Origin: Gerris lacustris | Lineage: Eukaryota; Arthropoda; Insecta; Hemiptera; Gerridae | Direction: 5' to 3' | Assembly (NCBI GenBank): GCA_951217055.1 | Contig: OX578286.1 | Span: 1,681,508-1,745,507 of the forward strand | Length of the DNA: 64,000 nucleotides | Part shown: piece by piece, positions 1 through 10,859 of the stretch | How the letters are laid out: every line of letters begins with the position of its first letter | How positions within the stretch are numbered: position 1 is the first letter of the stretch | Program-made: the position numbers and the translations under genes | The notes under the pieces: model-generated | What the model saw: the letters and a program-made list of their open reading frames with translations, nothing else | What the model was told of the DNA's origin: nothing | The model's database searches: none

Positions 1-503
1 GACAGATACATTTTGAAAAATATACATTTAATAAATAAATTCAAGTTAATAATATAATAAAGATTTAATTTAATTACAAAAAAGATCAAAAATAAATAAA
101 ATTAAGTTCAATAAAAAATAATAACAAAGAAAAAAACTATCTAGTTAAATATGTCAGAGGTGAGGTCCCTCCGACTCAAAACGCTAGAACTATAAATAAA
201 TGTAGCGTCAAATAGATAAGGCAACGAATGGAAATAACATGTTTTAATTCGACAAAATCTCCTCAAAGACAACGAAAACTTGAAATAATTTTACATAAAT
301 ATATGACAGGTTGACAGCCATCTGTCAAACTTAACTCAAAATTAAATAAAATAAAAGCTATAAGACTAAAAAAAATATTTAAAAATATATATATATATAT
401 ATATATTTATATTCAAAATCAGAAAGAAAATTATATATACACAAAGAAAACAATTCTCGGTTGAGGTAACGTATCTGGGGCATCATGTATAGAAAAGCAA
501 AAA
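1..503. other. AT-rich 3' flank of the NACHT-ankyrin locus, no gene
   Basis: No supportable gene. The stretch is strongly AT-rich and holds a short (AT)n run near 387-405. It lies downstream of the minus-strand ankyrin reading frame, so it should contain that transcript's 3' UTR. I saw no convincing AATAAA on the minus strand close to the stop codon. Confidence 0.6.
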
Positions 504-1178
504 CTAACAAATATAATGCATACATAATTTAAGTGTTTCTTTATCAATCTCATTGATATTTGCTTTTTCCTCTACAAGATATTCAACAATATCATAATGA
601 CCACGGAAGGCAGCTTCATGCAATAGTGAAGTACCAAGTCTGTCATTATTATAACATATCGTCTCTCCGATCTGTTCTATCAAATATTTTACCATCCTCA
701 AGTAACCACATTTAACAGCAAAATATAATGGTGTGACACCATCATTATCAGCAGGATTAATATCAGCTTTTACACTTTTAAGTTCTTGCACTAGATACTT
801 TACTATATCACAATGGCCATTTTGAGCAGCACTATGTAATGGTGTATAACCATCACTATCAGCAGGATTAATATCAGCTTTTATACTTTTAAGTTCTTGC
901 ACTAGATACTTTACTATATCACAATGGCCATTTTGAGCAGCACTATGTAATGGTGTATAACCATCACTATCAGCAGGATTAATATCAGCTTTTATACTTT
1001 TAAGTTCTTGCACTAGATACTTTACTACATCACAATGGCCATTTTGAGCATCACTATGTAATGGTGTATAACCATCACTATCAGCAGGATTAATATCAGC
1101 TTTTTTACTTTTAAGTTCTTGCACTAAATACTTTACTATATCACAATGGCCATATTCAGCAGCTTTATGTAATGGTGT
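504..1178 (-). pseudogene. Ankyrin-repeat C-terminus severed from the NACHT gene by one stop codon
   Basis: This continues the upstream protein in the same frame, directly after the TAA at 1179-1181. It holds further ankyrin repeats with the same 37-residue period (TPLH, GHCDIVKYL and ADINPAD motifs), two more divergent repeats, and ends in NEIDKETLKLCMHYIC. At the equivalent codon the sister repeats read TAT (Tyr), so one third-position change made the stop. Read through, the protein would be about 1717 residues. An ATG at 1122-1124 opens a 206-codon frame, but separate translation is unlikely. It may be a real truncating allele, an early pseudogene or a sequencing error. Confidence 0.75.
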
Positions 1179-1640
1179 TTAACCATCACTATCAGCAGTA
1201 ATAATATCAGCTTTTTTACTTTCAAGTTCTTGCTCTAGATACTTTACTATATCACAATGGCCATTTTGAGCAGCAATATGTAATGGTCTATCACCATCAT
1301 TATCAGCAGGATTAATATCAGCGTTAATACTTTTAAGTTCTTGCACTAGATACTTTACTATATCGTAATGACCCTCTTTAGCAGCAATATGTAATGGTGT
1401 ATGACCATGATTATCAGCAGGATTAATATCAGCGTTTATACTTTTAAGTTCTTGCACTAGATACTTTACTATATCGTAATGACCCTCTTTAGCAGCAATA
1501 TGTAATGGTGTATGACCATGATTATCAGCAGGATTAATATCAGCGTTTATACTTTTAAGTTCTTGCACTAGATACTTTACTATATCGTAATGACCCTCTT
1601 TAGCAGCAATATGTAATGGTGTATGACCATGATTATTATC
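779..1640 (-). repeat. 111-bp tandem repeat inside the ankyrin array
   Basis: The coding strand carries near-identical 111-bp units (37 codons, against the usual 33 of ankyrin repeats). In the 1370-1602 block the same 11-mer recurs at 1370, 1481 and 1592, exactly 111 bp apart. A second group of near-identical units lies at about 780-1120. Such low divergence between neighbours indicates recent unequal exchange or gene conversion, so copy number is probably polymorphic. Confidence 0.85.
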
Positions 1641-4600
1641 AGCAGGATTATGTAATGGTGACAATCTATGTGTATCAGGAGTTATAATATCAGCCCCATT
1701 TTCTACTAAAAGCTTTACTAACTCTAAGCTACCAGTTTTAGCAGCTCGATGGATAGGGATAAGAAACTGGCCTTCCAGTTCACAATTTACATCTACATCT
1801 TCTTTTAGAAGATTTACGACATCTTCATAATATTTGCTATTTGATGTAGCAGTATATAATAAATACTCATTAAGCTCTTTTTTGTTTAAGCCTAATTCTT
1901 CACCTATACATCGAACAACCTCTAAGTGACCTTCATTTACTGCTATATCTAGAGGTGTTCTGTTATAATTATCTTTGCTACTCGCTGTATCTATATCTTT
2001 ATTTATGAGGAATTTAACTATATTTAAATTACCATGTTCTGCAGCTACATGCAAGGGAATCATATTCAACATGTGACCTAAATTCATATTAGCATTTAGT
2101 TTGTCTACTAACACTTCAGCAAAATATATATAACCTTCTTTAGCAGCTATATGTAATAATGGGCCAAAACATGTAGTAGTATTAACATCTCTTTTAGCTT
2201 CAAACATGTCCTGCCAACTTGCTTCATTTTCCAGAAGTAATTCAGCTACACCCCAATGATGCCCCTTATCAGCATAGCTTAATGGGCTCCAACCAAATAT
2301 TGTGTCTCTAGTACAAACACTTGCACCATGTTCTAATAAAACTTTGACAATACCTGTGTAACCATACGATGCGGCTAAATGAAGCGCCGTTCTGTTTCCC
2401 TTGTCAAGGCTATTAATCATATTCTTTGCTTTTTGTGGATCTGATAATAATTTAATAACTTTTTCTTTATCATTGTTTAAAACTGTCGTATGTAGTTCAA
2501 TTTCATTATGGCTATCTTTATCCTTAGCTAGCATACGATCGAAGAAATCACGTATTACTTTATTTCCTTTTTCAAATATATTTTCACGTAAAAAGCTACG
2601 AACTTGCTCATACTTTGTATTATCTTCTGATTTATTTAGAATATAATTAACAAAGAAATCTGCAGCAAAATATTCAGCAAAAGTACGGTGAATGAATCGT
2701 GGTTTGCCATTAATGATCTGATAAACAATACCTGTATTTTCTTCTCCCTGTCTTATATCTTCATTTAATTTTCTAATTTTATTTTTTTCTTCTTCAAAAA
2801 AGAAAATTGTCCAATCTTCTTTAGAAAAGATTAAATTTAAAGCCAACAGTCTATGGTTTTCTACAAAAGGCATTCGTGAATCATTATAAAGTTTCTTCGC
2901 CATAGGATTTGTTAAATTCATTTTACCTTTTTCTACAAAATTAATCTTACGCTTGTTTTCAATGAAACGTTCATATAGATAGAGTAAATTAAGCTTATCA
3001 GGTAATATAGGTATATCATCAAGACTACGTTGATAAGGTTTAAGTTTGTAGAATTTTATAAAATCTTCATAAAATTCTTGTTGAAAAGCTTCAGCAAGCA
3101 TTCTTATCTGTAATGGCACACCTGTGAATTCTCTTTCTTTATCAGAGACAGACTTAGAGAATTTTGTGATGAGCTCTTCAGCATAACTTTTAGCTCGTTT
3201 CTGGATTAAATCCTTAAAATAAACTAAATTAGAGGAAGTAACAACTTTCTCTACTATATCCTTAATGGTTTCAGAAATGTTATGTTGTTTACCTTGCTGC
3301 TTATCTATAAGATTTGTTATCTTCTCAACTGTTTTGTTTATTTTAGCAGGATTAAGCCCCGAAGTTAAACTTTTGATTTGATTTAGATTATCTTCATACT
3401 TCAATTCAACAATTCCTAATGCAATTATTTCAGAGACTTTTTCAGCCAGTTTCAGCGTTTCTCTACTCCTTATCACTTTATCTCGACAATTTATCTTATT
3501 AGTTAATTCTTTAATCGCATCGTAAATAAAGTTCGTCTTCCAAAATTTCTCTAAGAACTCTTTCTGGTTTTTTTCAGTTAACGGTTCTAGAGTATACGAA
3601 AAAACACTTAATGCATCTTCTAGATCGTATTGTGCAAAGGGTCGAGTAGTGATCCACATTTGTTTTACCTTATCCTTTGAATAATTAATTAGCTTTATCA
3701 CCTGATCTTTATAATCAATATTAGAAGCAATCTCATCAAACCCATCAAATAACAAAAAATATTCTTTTAATTTGTTTAATTCGTTAAATTCTTTTATTTT
3801 TGTAATTTCCATTAAATATTTTTGAATTTCCGTATCTATTTCGAAGGCTGCTGTAGACAACTTATCTGAAAGGTCATTTAATTTAACTCTAATACATTTG
3901 TCGCGATAAATCTCATCCTCTTGTAGCTCTTCCTCTAAATGACTGAGTAATGTAGTCTTGCCCATACCTGGGCCTGCAGAAATAATAACAAATTTATCAT
4001 TTATATCTCTAATTTTAAAAAATGTCCTGCTTGTTGCTATAGTATCATCTACATAATTTCTTAACATAGATAGAGACCCTTTTGAATTTTGCCATTCAAA
4101 TTTCTTATCTTGCTCCTTAAGCCAATGAATATTGTGATCTTTAAATTCATTACTCAATGTTTCAAAATCTGTACGCTTATTTGAAATAAGCACTATATCT
4201 TGATTTTCTTGAAGTTTTAATTTATCAACGTGACCGCTGTAAGTAACAACAAACTTGGAAGTTTCATTCTTGATATCTTCTTTAATTAGTGTGTTACGCC
4301 CAAGAGTCCTCGGTATGTAATAGTTTTTAGTGACAAGTAATTCAGATATAGCCCCTTCTGTTTCAGTCTTCTGTGGCTGTAGTTTATTAATACCTTGTTT
4401 TATTTGGATTATTTCTCCCAGTATTTTACTTTGTCCATCTCTATTTTCTTTTCTTCCTTCTTCAGTAGCTTTTGTTCCTTCTTCAATAGCTTTTATTATT
4501 TCCTGTTTTGCACCATCGAGGTATTGATGAAACTTAATCATATACTCATCTACATTGAAACTATTTAAAATAGCTTTTATATCTTCTAATTTCTCACGAT

Positions 4601-5657
4601 GTTCTTCACTTACATTGTTTTGTTTTTTTAAAATATCAGTCATGTAGTTTTGAAACTCTTGTAGTTGTTCTTTTATTCTTTCTTCCATTAATTCTTTGTC
4701 ATTTGAATTAATGTTTTCAAATATTTTTTTGACATTTTGTTCTATTTCTTCCTCGCCTAACATATACTGGTAGTCAGTAAAATGCTCACTTTCACAAAGA
4801 TCAGGAACCTTGTTGTAATGGTTTTCCAAGTTCGTCCCCTTCTCTGATTTAAGAGGACGACGGTAACCATATTTGTTTACCTCACTTTTATTATCTTTCT
4901 TTTCATAATAACGAACCTCTTTACTTGTATTATCTAAATCTATTAACAATCCTACTTTTTCGTATAAATTTGTAGTTAACCATTCTTCTTTAACCGATTC
5001 ATATTCATACTTTACTTCAAATTTCTTAATATTAGAGGAAGCAATATGTACTATACAACCTGAATCTATCTTATATCCATCTAATATTTTACCTTTGGTT
5101 AAACACGGATCTTTGTTTTCCATATAATAGTTCATCGCTCTGTTTGTAGCATCTCTTGCCAACAATTGCATCGCTTGGTTTGGCCCCAGATCTGTAGTAA
5201 GTCTTAAAAATTGCATTTCAAAGCTTTGAAATATATCAACACCAACTTCTACCAATGATCGTCTAAACTCATCCTTATCTTCTAGAAAACGATCTATCAG
5301 ATCCCCTAGATTAGCAGCTTTCTTTCTGTAACGTTCACTACCGAAATTACTTAATATTTCTTCTAACCCTTCTCCTACCATTTCTCCTAACGTATCTCCT
5401 ATCAAAGGAATAAGCTTTACTACTCCACCTGCACTTTTTCCCACTATCTTTGAGGAGATTTTTGTCTTTTTTCCTACCTTATCTATTTCTCCTTCTAAAA
5501 TTAGATGAATAGTTATTAATTTAGCCTCAAATACAGTAACAAAATACTTAAGAAACACTCCTAGTCTCTTATTTACTTTGGTATAATAATTAGTATTTTG
5601 TTGCCTTTGACTTTCATGATAGCTACAGCTCGGCTGAGGGTCAGATTTGTCACCCAT
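1179..5657 (-). CDS. NACHT-domain STAND NTPase with C-terminal ankyrin repeats, intronless
   Basis: Uninterrupted 1492-codon frame. The start is supported by AAAAATGG context and by the absence of any in-frame ATG between it and the upstream in-frame stop at 5787-5789. Visible domains: an N-terminal helical region with a glycine-rich hydrophobic stretch (residues 77-98); a charged, coiled-coil-like region (about 305-430); a NACHT NTPase with Walker A GPGMGKTT (562-569), Walker B FLLFDGFDE (634-642), ITTRP sensor-like motif (669-673) and a FIHRTFAEYFAADFF segment (988-1002) typical of the helical part of NACHT proteins; then ankyrin repeats from about 1056 to the end. In known STAND proteins, nucleotide binding drives oligomerisation after the repeats sense a ligand, so an NLR-like signalling or immune role is inferred, not shown. 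The frame ends at a TAA inside an ankyrin repeat, while the array continues in frame downstream. Lack of introns is unusual at this length and fits horizontal transfer or retroposition. Confidence 0.85.
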   Translation of the reverse strand: MGDKSDPQPSCSYHESQRQQNTNYYTKVNKRLGVFLKYFVTVFEAKLITIHLILEGEIDKVGKKTKISSKIVGKSAGGVVKLIPLIGDTLGEMVGEGLEEILSNFGSERYRKKAANLGDLIDRFLEDKDEFRRSLVEVGVDIFQSFEMQFLRLTTDLGPNQAMQLLARDATNRAMNYYMENKDPCLTKGKILDGYKIDSGCIVHIASSNIKKFEVKYEYESVKEEWLTTNLYEKVGLLIDLDNTSKEVRYYEKKDNKSEVNKYGYRRPLKSEKGTNLENHYNKVPDLCESEHFTDYQYMLGEEEIEQNVKKIFENINSNDKELMEERIKEQLQEFQNYMTDILKKQNNVSEEHREKLEDIKAILNSFNVDEYMIKFHQYLDGAKQEIIKAIEEGTKATEEGRKENRDGQSKILGEIIQIKQGINKLQPQKTETEGAISELLVTKNYYIPRTLGRNTLIKEDIKNETSKFVVTYSGHVDKLKLQENQDIVLISNKRTDFETLSNEFKDHNIHWLKEQDKKFEWQNSKGSLSMLRNYVDDTIATSRTFFKIRDINDKFVIISAGPGMGKTTLLSHLEEELQEDEIYRDKCIRVKLNDLSDKLSTAAFEIDTEIQKYLMEITKIKEFNELNKLKEYFLLFDGFDEIASNIDYKDQVIKLINYSKDKVKQMWITTRPFAQYDLEDALSVFSYTLEPLTEKNQKEFLEKFWKTNFIYDAIKELTNKINCRDKVIRSRETLKLAEKVSEIIALGIVELKYEDNLNQIKSLTSGLNPAKINKTVEKITNLIDKQQGKQHNISETIKDIVEKVVTSSNLVYFKDLIQKRAKSYAEELITKFSKSVSDKEREFTGVPLQIRMLAEAFQQEFYEDFIKFYKLKPYQRSLDDIPILPDKLNLLYLYERFIENKRKINFVEKGKMNLTNPMAKKLYNDSRMPFVENHRLLALNLIFSKEDWTIFFFEEEKNKIRKLNEDIRQGEENTGIVYQIINGKPRFIHRTFAEYFAADFFVNYILNKSEDNTKYEQVRSFLRENIFEKGNKVIRDFFDRMLAKDKDSHNEIELHTTVLNNDKEKVIKLLSDPQKAKNMINSLDKGNRTALHLAASYGYTGIVKVLLEHGASVCTRDTIFGWSPLSYADKGHHWGVAELLLENEASWQDMFEAKRDVNTTTCFGPLLHIAAKEGYIYFAEVLVDKLNANMNLGHMLNMIPLHVAAEHGNLNIVKFLINKDIDTASSKDNYNRTPLDIAVNEGHLEVVRCIGEELGLNKKELNEYLLYTATSNSKYYEDVVNLLKEDVDVNCELEGQFLIPIHRAAKTGSLELVKLLVENGADIITPDTHRLSPLHNPADNNHGHTPLHIAAKEGHYDIVKYLVQELKSINADINPADNHGHTPLHIAAKEGHYDIVKYLVQELKSINADINPADNHGHTPLHIAAKEGHYDIVKYLVQELKSINADINPADNDGDRPLHIAAQNGHCDIVKYLEQELESKKADIITADSDG

Positions 5658-6996
5658 TTTTCCTAATCTGAAGATGCAGAGCGCTGTAAACCAGTTCCAA
5701 TATGGTGCTGTAATTCTGGTGGAATTTTCGTAGACGCTGTACGTCCTCCAGTGGCTTTGTCTGAAACGCTGTATGCCCTCCAGTGGCTAAAACTCTTCTG
5801 CCTATTTGACATAAAAACACATTATATTAGATTTTTATATAGTAGTAGAGAAAATTAGTGATGCAAAATATAATATATTGAGATTATTGTACTTTGATAT
5901 TAGCTGAGCTTTTAGAGCTGCTTCACTCTGTGTTTAATTTTCGTTTTAGCAATAAATTACTTCAGTTTTATTTTTATTCTCAAATGAATTAGTGTCAATC
6001 GATCAATATGTTGCACTAATTAATATCTTGAATAATATTACTACTATTAATAATCAAAATAAGCATCAAGTTATCTTGGAATCAGTCGGTGCTAATTTGA
6101 CCAACTGGTTGGACTCACACATTATCAACTGTTTGCCTCTCCTATGTGATATAATAATATTTACATCATCATTTTGAAAAGAGGGGGAGGGGACTGCAAG
6201 GTCAATAAGAAAATTTCTCGATTTTATACGAATTTGTTTGCTGACTAAGCAAGATGGGTTAATGGCTTTAATAATGTACAATTTAGCGGACAGCACAACT
6301 ACATGTAAGGACTAAGGACTGATGTTTTAAAACTTAAACTATGCCTGACTCAGACATGCAGCTAAAAACCACTCAAATCTTCAAAAACACGCAACAGGGA
6401 CAGTTCCGTTAAACCGAGGTTTCGGATTTCTTGGGTCAAACCAATACTTTCCCTTTAAGGTAAGGAAAAGTAAAAACATTGAAGAAACGGATTCTATCAA
6501 GCAATAGGCTGGTGTGTGTATTGTAAGAAGTAATAAAAGAATAAATCTGTCCCCGATCCCAGAAAGCATGAGTAATGAATATATTGTTATCCATACAGAC
6601 AGATATATCGCCTGCTGAGAACCTTAGTGACGTAACTAAAAAATCACAGTTATGAGAAAAACATCTTTTAGTTTTATACGAAACTTCAATCTTGAAAATC
6701 TCGTAATCTAATCAACTTTTTAATTGATTTCTTTTTATTCAAATACAAAATGCTTTAAATTTATATAAAAAAAACTATTATTTTTCATTTTGGCTTAAAA
6801 TTTAAAATTTTAGTTAAGAGTTACGTCACTGATGCATAATGTTAGGTCAACATTTATGTATATTTTAGGGCAATGACGACGTAATGCACCATTTTTTATT
6901 TAAAAGTCTGCCAATTAGTGCGGCACATAGCTGCCTTGCGTCCTAATTAGTAGAGTATATCCTCTTTATCAGACTGCAACCTATCCTCTCTTTACC
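5658..6996. other. Upstream flank of the NACHT gene, no gene
   Basis: Presumed promoter side of the minus-strand gene. Two imperfect copies of a 23-bp sequence (ACGCTGTA...CCTCCAGTGGCT) lie 32 bp apart at 5734 and 5766. A possible short inverted-repeat element lies at 6626-6830 (separate entry). The small open frames here have no recognisable domain. No TATA box could be assigned. Confidence 0.5.
6626..6830. mobile_element. Candidate MITE with AGTGACGTAACT inverted ends
   Basis: AGTGACGTAACT at 6626-6637 recurs as its exact reverse complement at 6819-6830, framing about 205 bp of very AT-rich DNA. Short, non-coding and palindromic at the ends fits a MITE. No clear target-site duplication was seen, so the call is tentative. 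Confidence 0.4.
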
Positions 6997-7995
6997 CCCC
7001 CCCCCCCCCCCCTGTAGTAGGGGGGTCCGGGGGTCCTCCCCCGGGAAAATTTTGGAAAATAAACTTTCAAAAACAGCATTTTAAGCAGTTGTAGACATAT
7101 TTTAGAGCAGTCAAATATTCGTAGGTTTCGACTTTTTAGAGAACAAATTTAAATAAGTATTACGTCTTTTTCTCATGATGTCTATCAAAATTTAATAAAT
7201 GTATAAGAATAAATTGTATACACTGTTTAAAAAGTAAAAATTAGATTTTATGCACTATTTAAAAGTATGAAAATAAATAAATTGAGATTGAGGTAAAGTG
7301 AATGGAGTCAAAAACAATTTACCATTCTCAGTTTGACACGATTCGCGAGAGAGCTAGGACCTGACTAAAGAATCAAAACAGGCCGGGTAAAGAGGAAAGA
7401 GAAGAGAAGTCTCCTTATCTAGCTAAAATTCATAGTTGATAATGTCTAGAAGAATAAGGGTGGTTCAACCAACCCCCTACTACGACCGTGGTTGTTTTTG
7501 ATAAACGGGGTTTGAGCCGCGTTTCTGAAACTACTGATAGCAAGTTGACAAAAATCAGTCTGATAAATCGAACGAAACTTCCTTGTCATCAACGACAGAG
7601 CAGGTGCTATTTATTTTGATTGAATCAGTTCATCACGTGATTAAGATTTTATTTAGTTTAGTGTTGGTGAGAAATAGAAGTCATGAGAACTCTTTGAGAT
7701 GTGCCGACTGCCGACTTGTTGGCATTACTAGCCGCCCTTATCTACCTATTTAAACCCACCCGTCGGCACTTCAAAAAAATTAAATGTTTATAATATATTA
7801 TACCATTTTATTAATTTTAAAAACATTTATTTGAAATAAAATATAAATGTATTATTTTCCAAATCATTCAACAAAATTTTAAGCATGTACTAATTTTTAT
7901 TTTATTAGTAATTTTTTTGCCCCTTCAAATCTGACGAGGGGGGGGGGGGGGCTCGAGCCCGATAGCCCCCCCCCCCCCCCGTTCCTACGCCACTG
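6997..7995. mobile_element. hAT-like non-autonomous element, left end not found
   Basis: The right edge reads CGTTCCTACGCCACTG (ending 7995), the reverse of a CAGTGGCGTA-type terminus used by the hAT elements at 32411 and 40310. The left part has a C-run (about 6997-7012) followed by a GGGGGGTCCGGGGGTCC segment that recurs inverted inside the 1.55 kb hAT element near 33750. Paired G and C runs lie at about 7937-7980. No transposase is present, and a matching left end or 8-bp target duplication was not found. Confidence 0.5.
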
Positions 7996-8039
7996 GCTTT
8001 TACAACCAATTTTTGATAAATTGATTGAATTTGTCTCCG

Positions 8040-8405
8040 TTTTTACATCGGTCAAAATTGTTTTGATTTTTAACACGAATTAAAGTATCAATTTAGCCAA
8101 ATTTAAAGATAGCAGAAAGTTTACATTAATCTGGGACTATCTGCGGGCTACTTTCGACTAACCATCAAACAGGCACAGAAGGTTGAAACTTATATGGGAC
8201 CGACATTGGCCTACTATTTATTAGTTATGTAGGTTCGAAAAAATTGAGTGACAAACCGACAGACCGACACGGATTCAAAAATGTTCCCTGATGTCTAAAA
8301 GGGATTTCTGTCTAGGTAGTTTTAAATCAGAGACATAACAAATTTTCGTTCTTCAGAACGATCACATAGCTTATGTTACCTTCGGTAAGCTCGGAAGCAA
8401 AATAA
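8040..8405 (+). repeat. Interspersed repeat fragment (CCGACAGACCGAC family)
   Basis: 8250-8400 is clearly related to 27590-27760: ACAAACCGACAGAC, AATGTTCCCTGATGT, a TTCTGTCT segment and CCTTCGGTAAGC occur in the same order. This is the tail of the Helitron/Helentron-like family described at 27290. No coding capacity. Confidence 0.55.
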
Positions 8406-9827
8406 AAACAATCTTGACAGATTTAAAAACTGGGTAAAATTAAATTATTTTGACCAAACTAGCTTATAAAAGCATATAATCATTAAAGTAGTTTTACGAA
8501 ATGTGCTCGAGGACTATATTAAAATGTTTTCAAAAAATTAAAATTCGTAACAAAACATTTTAAACTGTAACCTAATTTGTAACATTAAAATAATTGAACT
8601 GAATATTCATGCAATACTGACGTAAGTCACAATTATGTCCTCAATGAGTCATGAAATGAGTATCTTGACTCGTGCATTACCGACGGAGACGGAAGTAAAT
8701 AATTTGACACTATTGACGCGACACATTGCACTGTCACGATCTGCCGTTTATTATGTTTCCACTGACTACATTAGAATTATGCAATTAGTTACTTAAAATG
8801 TTAAATTATGTTAATTCTTATAGATAGAACTGAAGTACAAAGGTGCTTTGCGAACATGACACTGATTGTAATTTCAATTGAAATAGAGGATGTCACTTTA
8901 AAAAAAAAAAATCGTTTTAACCAGGTAAAAGTAATGTTAATAGAAAAATGGATAATAGATACTTTTAAATTAAATTAATATAAAGAAAACTATTATACGT
9001 ATGTTAACTTATGTTTTTTTAAAAAACAATAAATGTTGTTTGTAGGTATGAAAATGACCGGCAAGGTCGAAACGTCGCCAACGCCTAAACCAATGTGAAA
9101 TACCTTTCTTTACCATAACAAGGATCCACCTACCTACTTGATGATTACATATTATACAAGGGTATAATAAATAATAAGGGGTATAAGGGCATATTATAAA
9201 AGGGTACACATAAGATAAATTATAGAAAATTAATAATTGAAATAGAATAAATTTTGAGCAAAGAAAATGTGTAAAATCTTGGAAATATTACGTAAAATGT
9301 AGAAAATACGCCCGCAGCAGTTCTGAGATGATGATTGGTCAACTGAGAAGGATATTTTGACTTGATGAACTTGATTGAGGAGTACAAATATTCATAGCAA
9401 TATGTTGTGCTAAACATTGGAATTAGACTGTAAGCAGCTTTCTGTAAGTCTGGATATTTTCATTCTGATGTAAGTTACTAAAATCCAACTGTAGCATTAG
9501 ATTATTTCACTTGTAAAGTAATTTTTTAAAAAAATAAACAACGTTAATTTTAGTTAATTTTTTTTAAAAAAAATGCTAATTTAACTGACACTCAAGGACT
9601 ATCATAATATGAGGCAGTGTTGTAAAAATTATTTTATCTCCAGTAGGGACAAAAAGTTATGATTTTGAATTAGTTTAGAGGGACTAAAACAGGTCTAGAC
9701 TTACTTGTACTTTATAAATCAGACCAAGTACGACTTACTTGTACTTTATAAACAGCGCCGGTGCTACACTTTTGGCCGCCACAGGCAAGACGATTTTCGG
9801 CCGCCCTTATAAATTGTTTCTTTTGAC

Positions 9828-9859
<32 letters not shown>

Positions 9860-10050
9860 AACCATTTGTTACACCAGGCCAGGAATCAGGGTCTTATCTG
9901 AATTTTAGCTCACTTTTTAGATGATATCCCGAGCGTTTTTCTCTTCAATAAATTGTTACATCTGACAGTTAAATAAGTTTATATTTTTTGGTACATTTAT
10001 TTTAATTAAGACTATTCAAGATACCATAAGCCAGTTGTTTACTATACATA
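8406..10050. other. Gene-free stretch with a 29-bp G run
   Basis: Several 60-66 codon frames exist here, but none has a domain or plausible gene context. The notable object is an unbroken run of 29 G at 9829-9857. It follows CAGCGCCGGTGCTACAC (about 9752), which resembles a hAT-type terminus, but no partner end was found. Confidence 0.5.
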
Positions 10051-10059
10051 TCTTAACCA

Positions 10060-10690
10060 ATATAGCGTCGTTGTTTTTACTTTCTCGTATAAAGAGAAAG
10101 TATCGTGATGACGCGAAATTTTTGACGGAGTTACACGTTTGAGGTCCCCTGAATCCATAAAAGTGGTTTTTAAAAAATGTTTGTCTCTCGTCTGTTTGTC
10201 CAGACGCCTGGAGCCTAAACTACTGGGCCGATTTATACGAAATTTGGCATACATGTTCAAAAAAATCATACCCCGAAGCAAAATCGAGAAATGAATTTTA
10301 ACTTCAAACTTAGGGGTGCTACCCCCCAAAAACTCTGAAAAAACGTGAAAAAATACCTATTTCTCGAAAACGGTTCCAACGATCTTGATTAAAAAAATCT
10401 TAAATGTTGTCAATTCAAATACGAATTTAACGATATAAGCCATTTTTCCGGGAAAAATCTAGTTCCTGAGAAAATAGCTAAAAACGCTGACAGAGAGAGG
10501 CCTGGTTCGATCCCCCGCCCGGAAGAAGTTATTTTTATGTTAAATTTTGATGAAATGTTTACCTATAAAAATTTACCTACGAAATCTAATAAATGGAAAA
10601 CACTGGGCTAAGTAATTAAAATCTCGTATATAAGAAAGTTTGTCTGAGTTGCCTCGGACCGATTTTTCGTTTTTGTTTTAGTCCCGATCA
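10060..10690 (+). mobile_element. SINE-like element with tRNA-type B box
   Basis: Contains GGTTCGATCCCCCGCCCGG, a good match to a tRNA B box (GGTTCGANNCC), near 10503. It is followed by a conserved 3' section (CACTGGGCTAAGTAATTA, then GTCTGAGTTGCCTCGGACCG). The same order appears at 26304, 54712 and, inverted, at 27771, 35851 and their second copies. The upstream part (ACTGGGCCGATTT...CATACATGTTC) is shared with the 26304 copy. Confidence 0.6.
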
Positions 10691-10764
10691 ACAGCTTAAG
10701 TCATTACAGGAAGGGGGTTATCCGACAATTTTACTCATCTTCTCGATGAGATCATTAGTGTGAA

Positions 10765-10852
10765 ACATGTCTCCTCTCTCTAGGATTCGAACTCACAGCC
10801 GGGGTTTAGACCTTGGTTTCAGAGTCGAGTATGCTAACCACTCGGATCATTA
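10765..10852 (-). repeat. tRNA-Gln-like sequence (tRNA pseudogene or SINE head)
   Basis: On the minus strand the order is TGGTTAGCA (A-box-like), GACTCTGAAACC (anticodon region, CTG as in tRNA-Gln), then GAGTTCGAATCCTAG (B box). The variable region is longer than in a normal tRNA and the acceptor stem does not pair, so it is not a working tRNA gene. The adjoining sequence toward lower coordinates leads into the conserved tail of the SINE-like repeat at 10060. Confidence 0.5.
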
Positions 10853-10859
10853 TTATTAA

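Noticed and set aside
2401..2646. Plus-strand 81-codon frame (and 4330-4527) within the NACHT gene
   Set aside because: Antisense shadows of the minus-strand coding region with no domain of their own.
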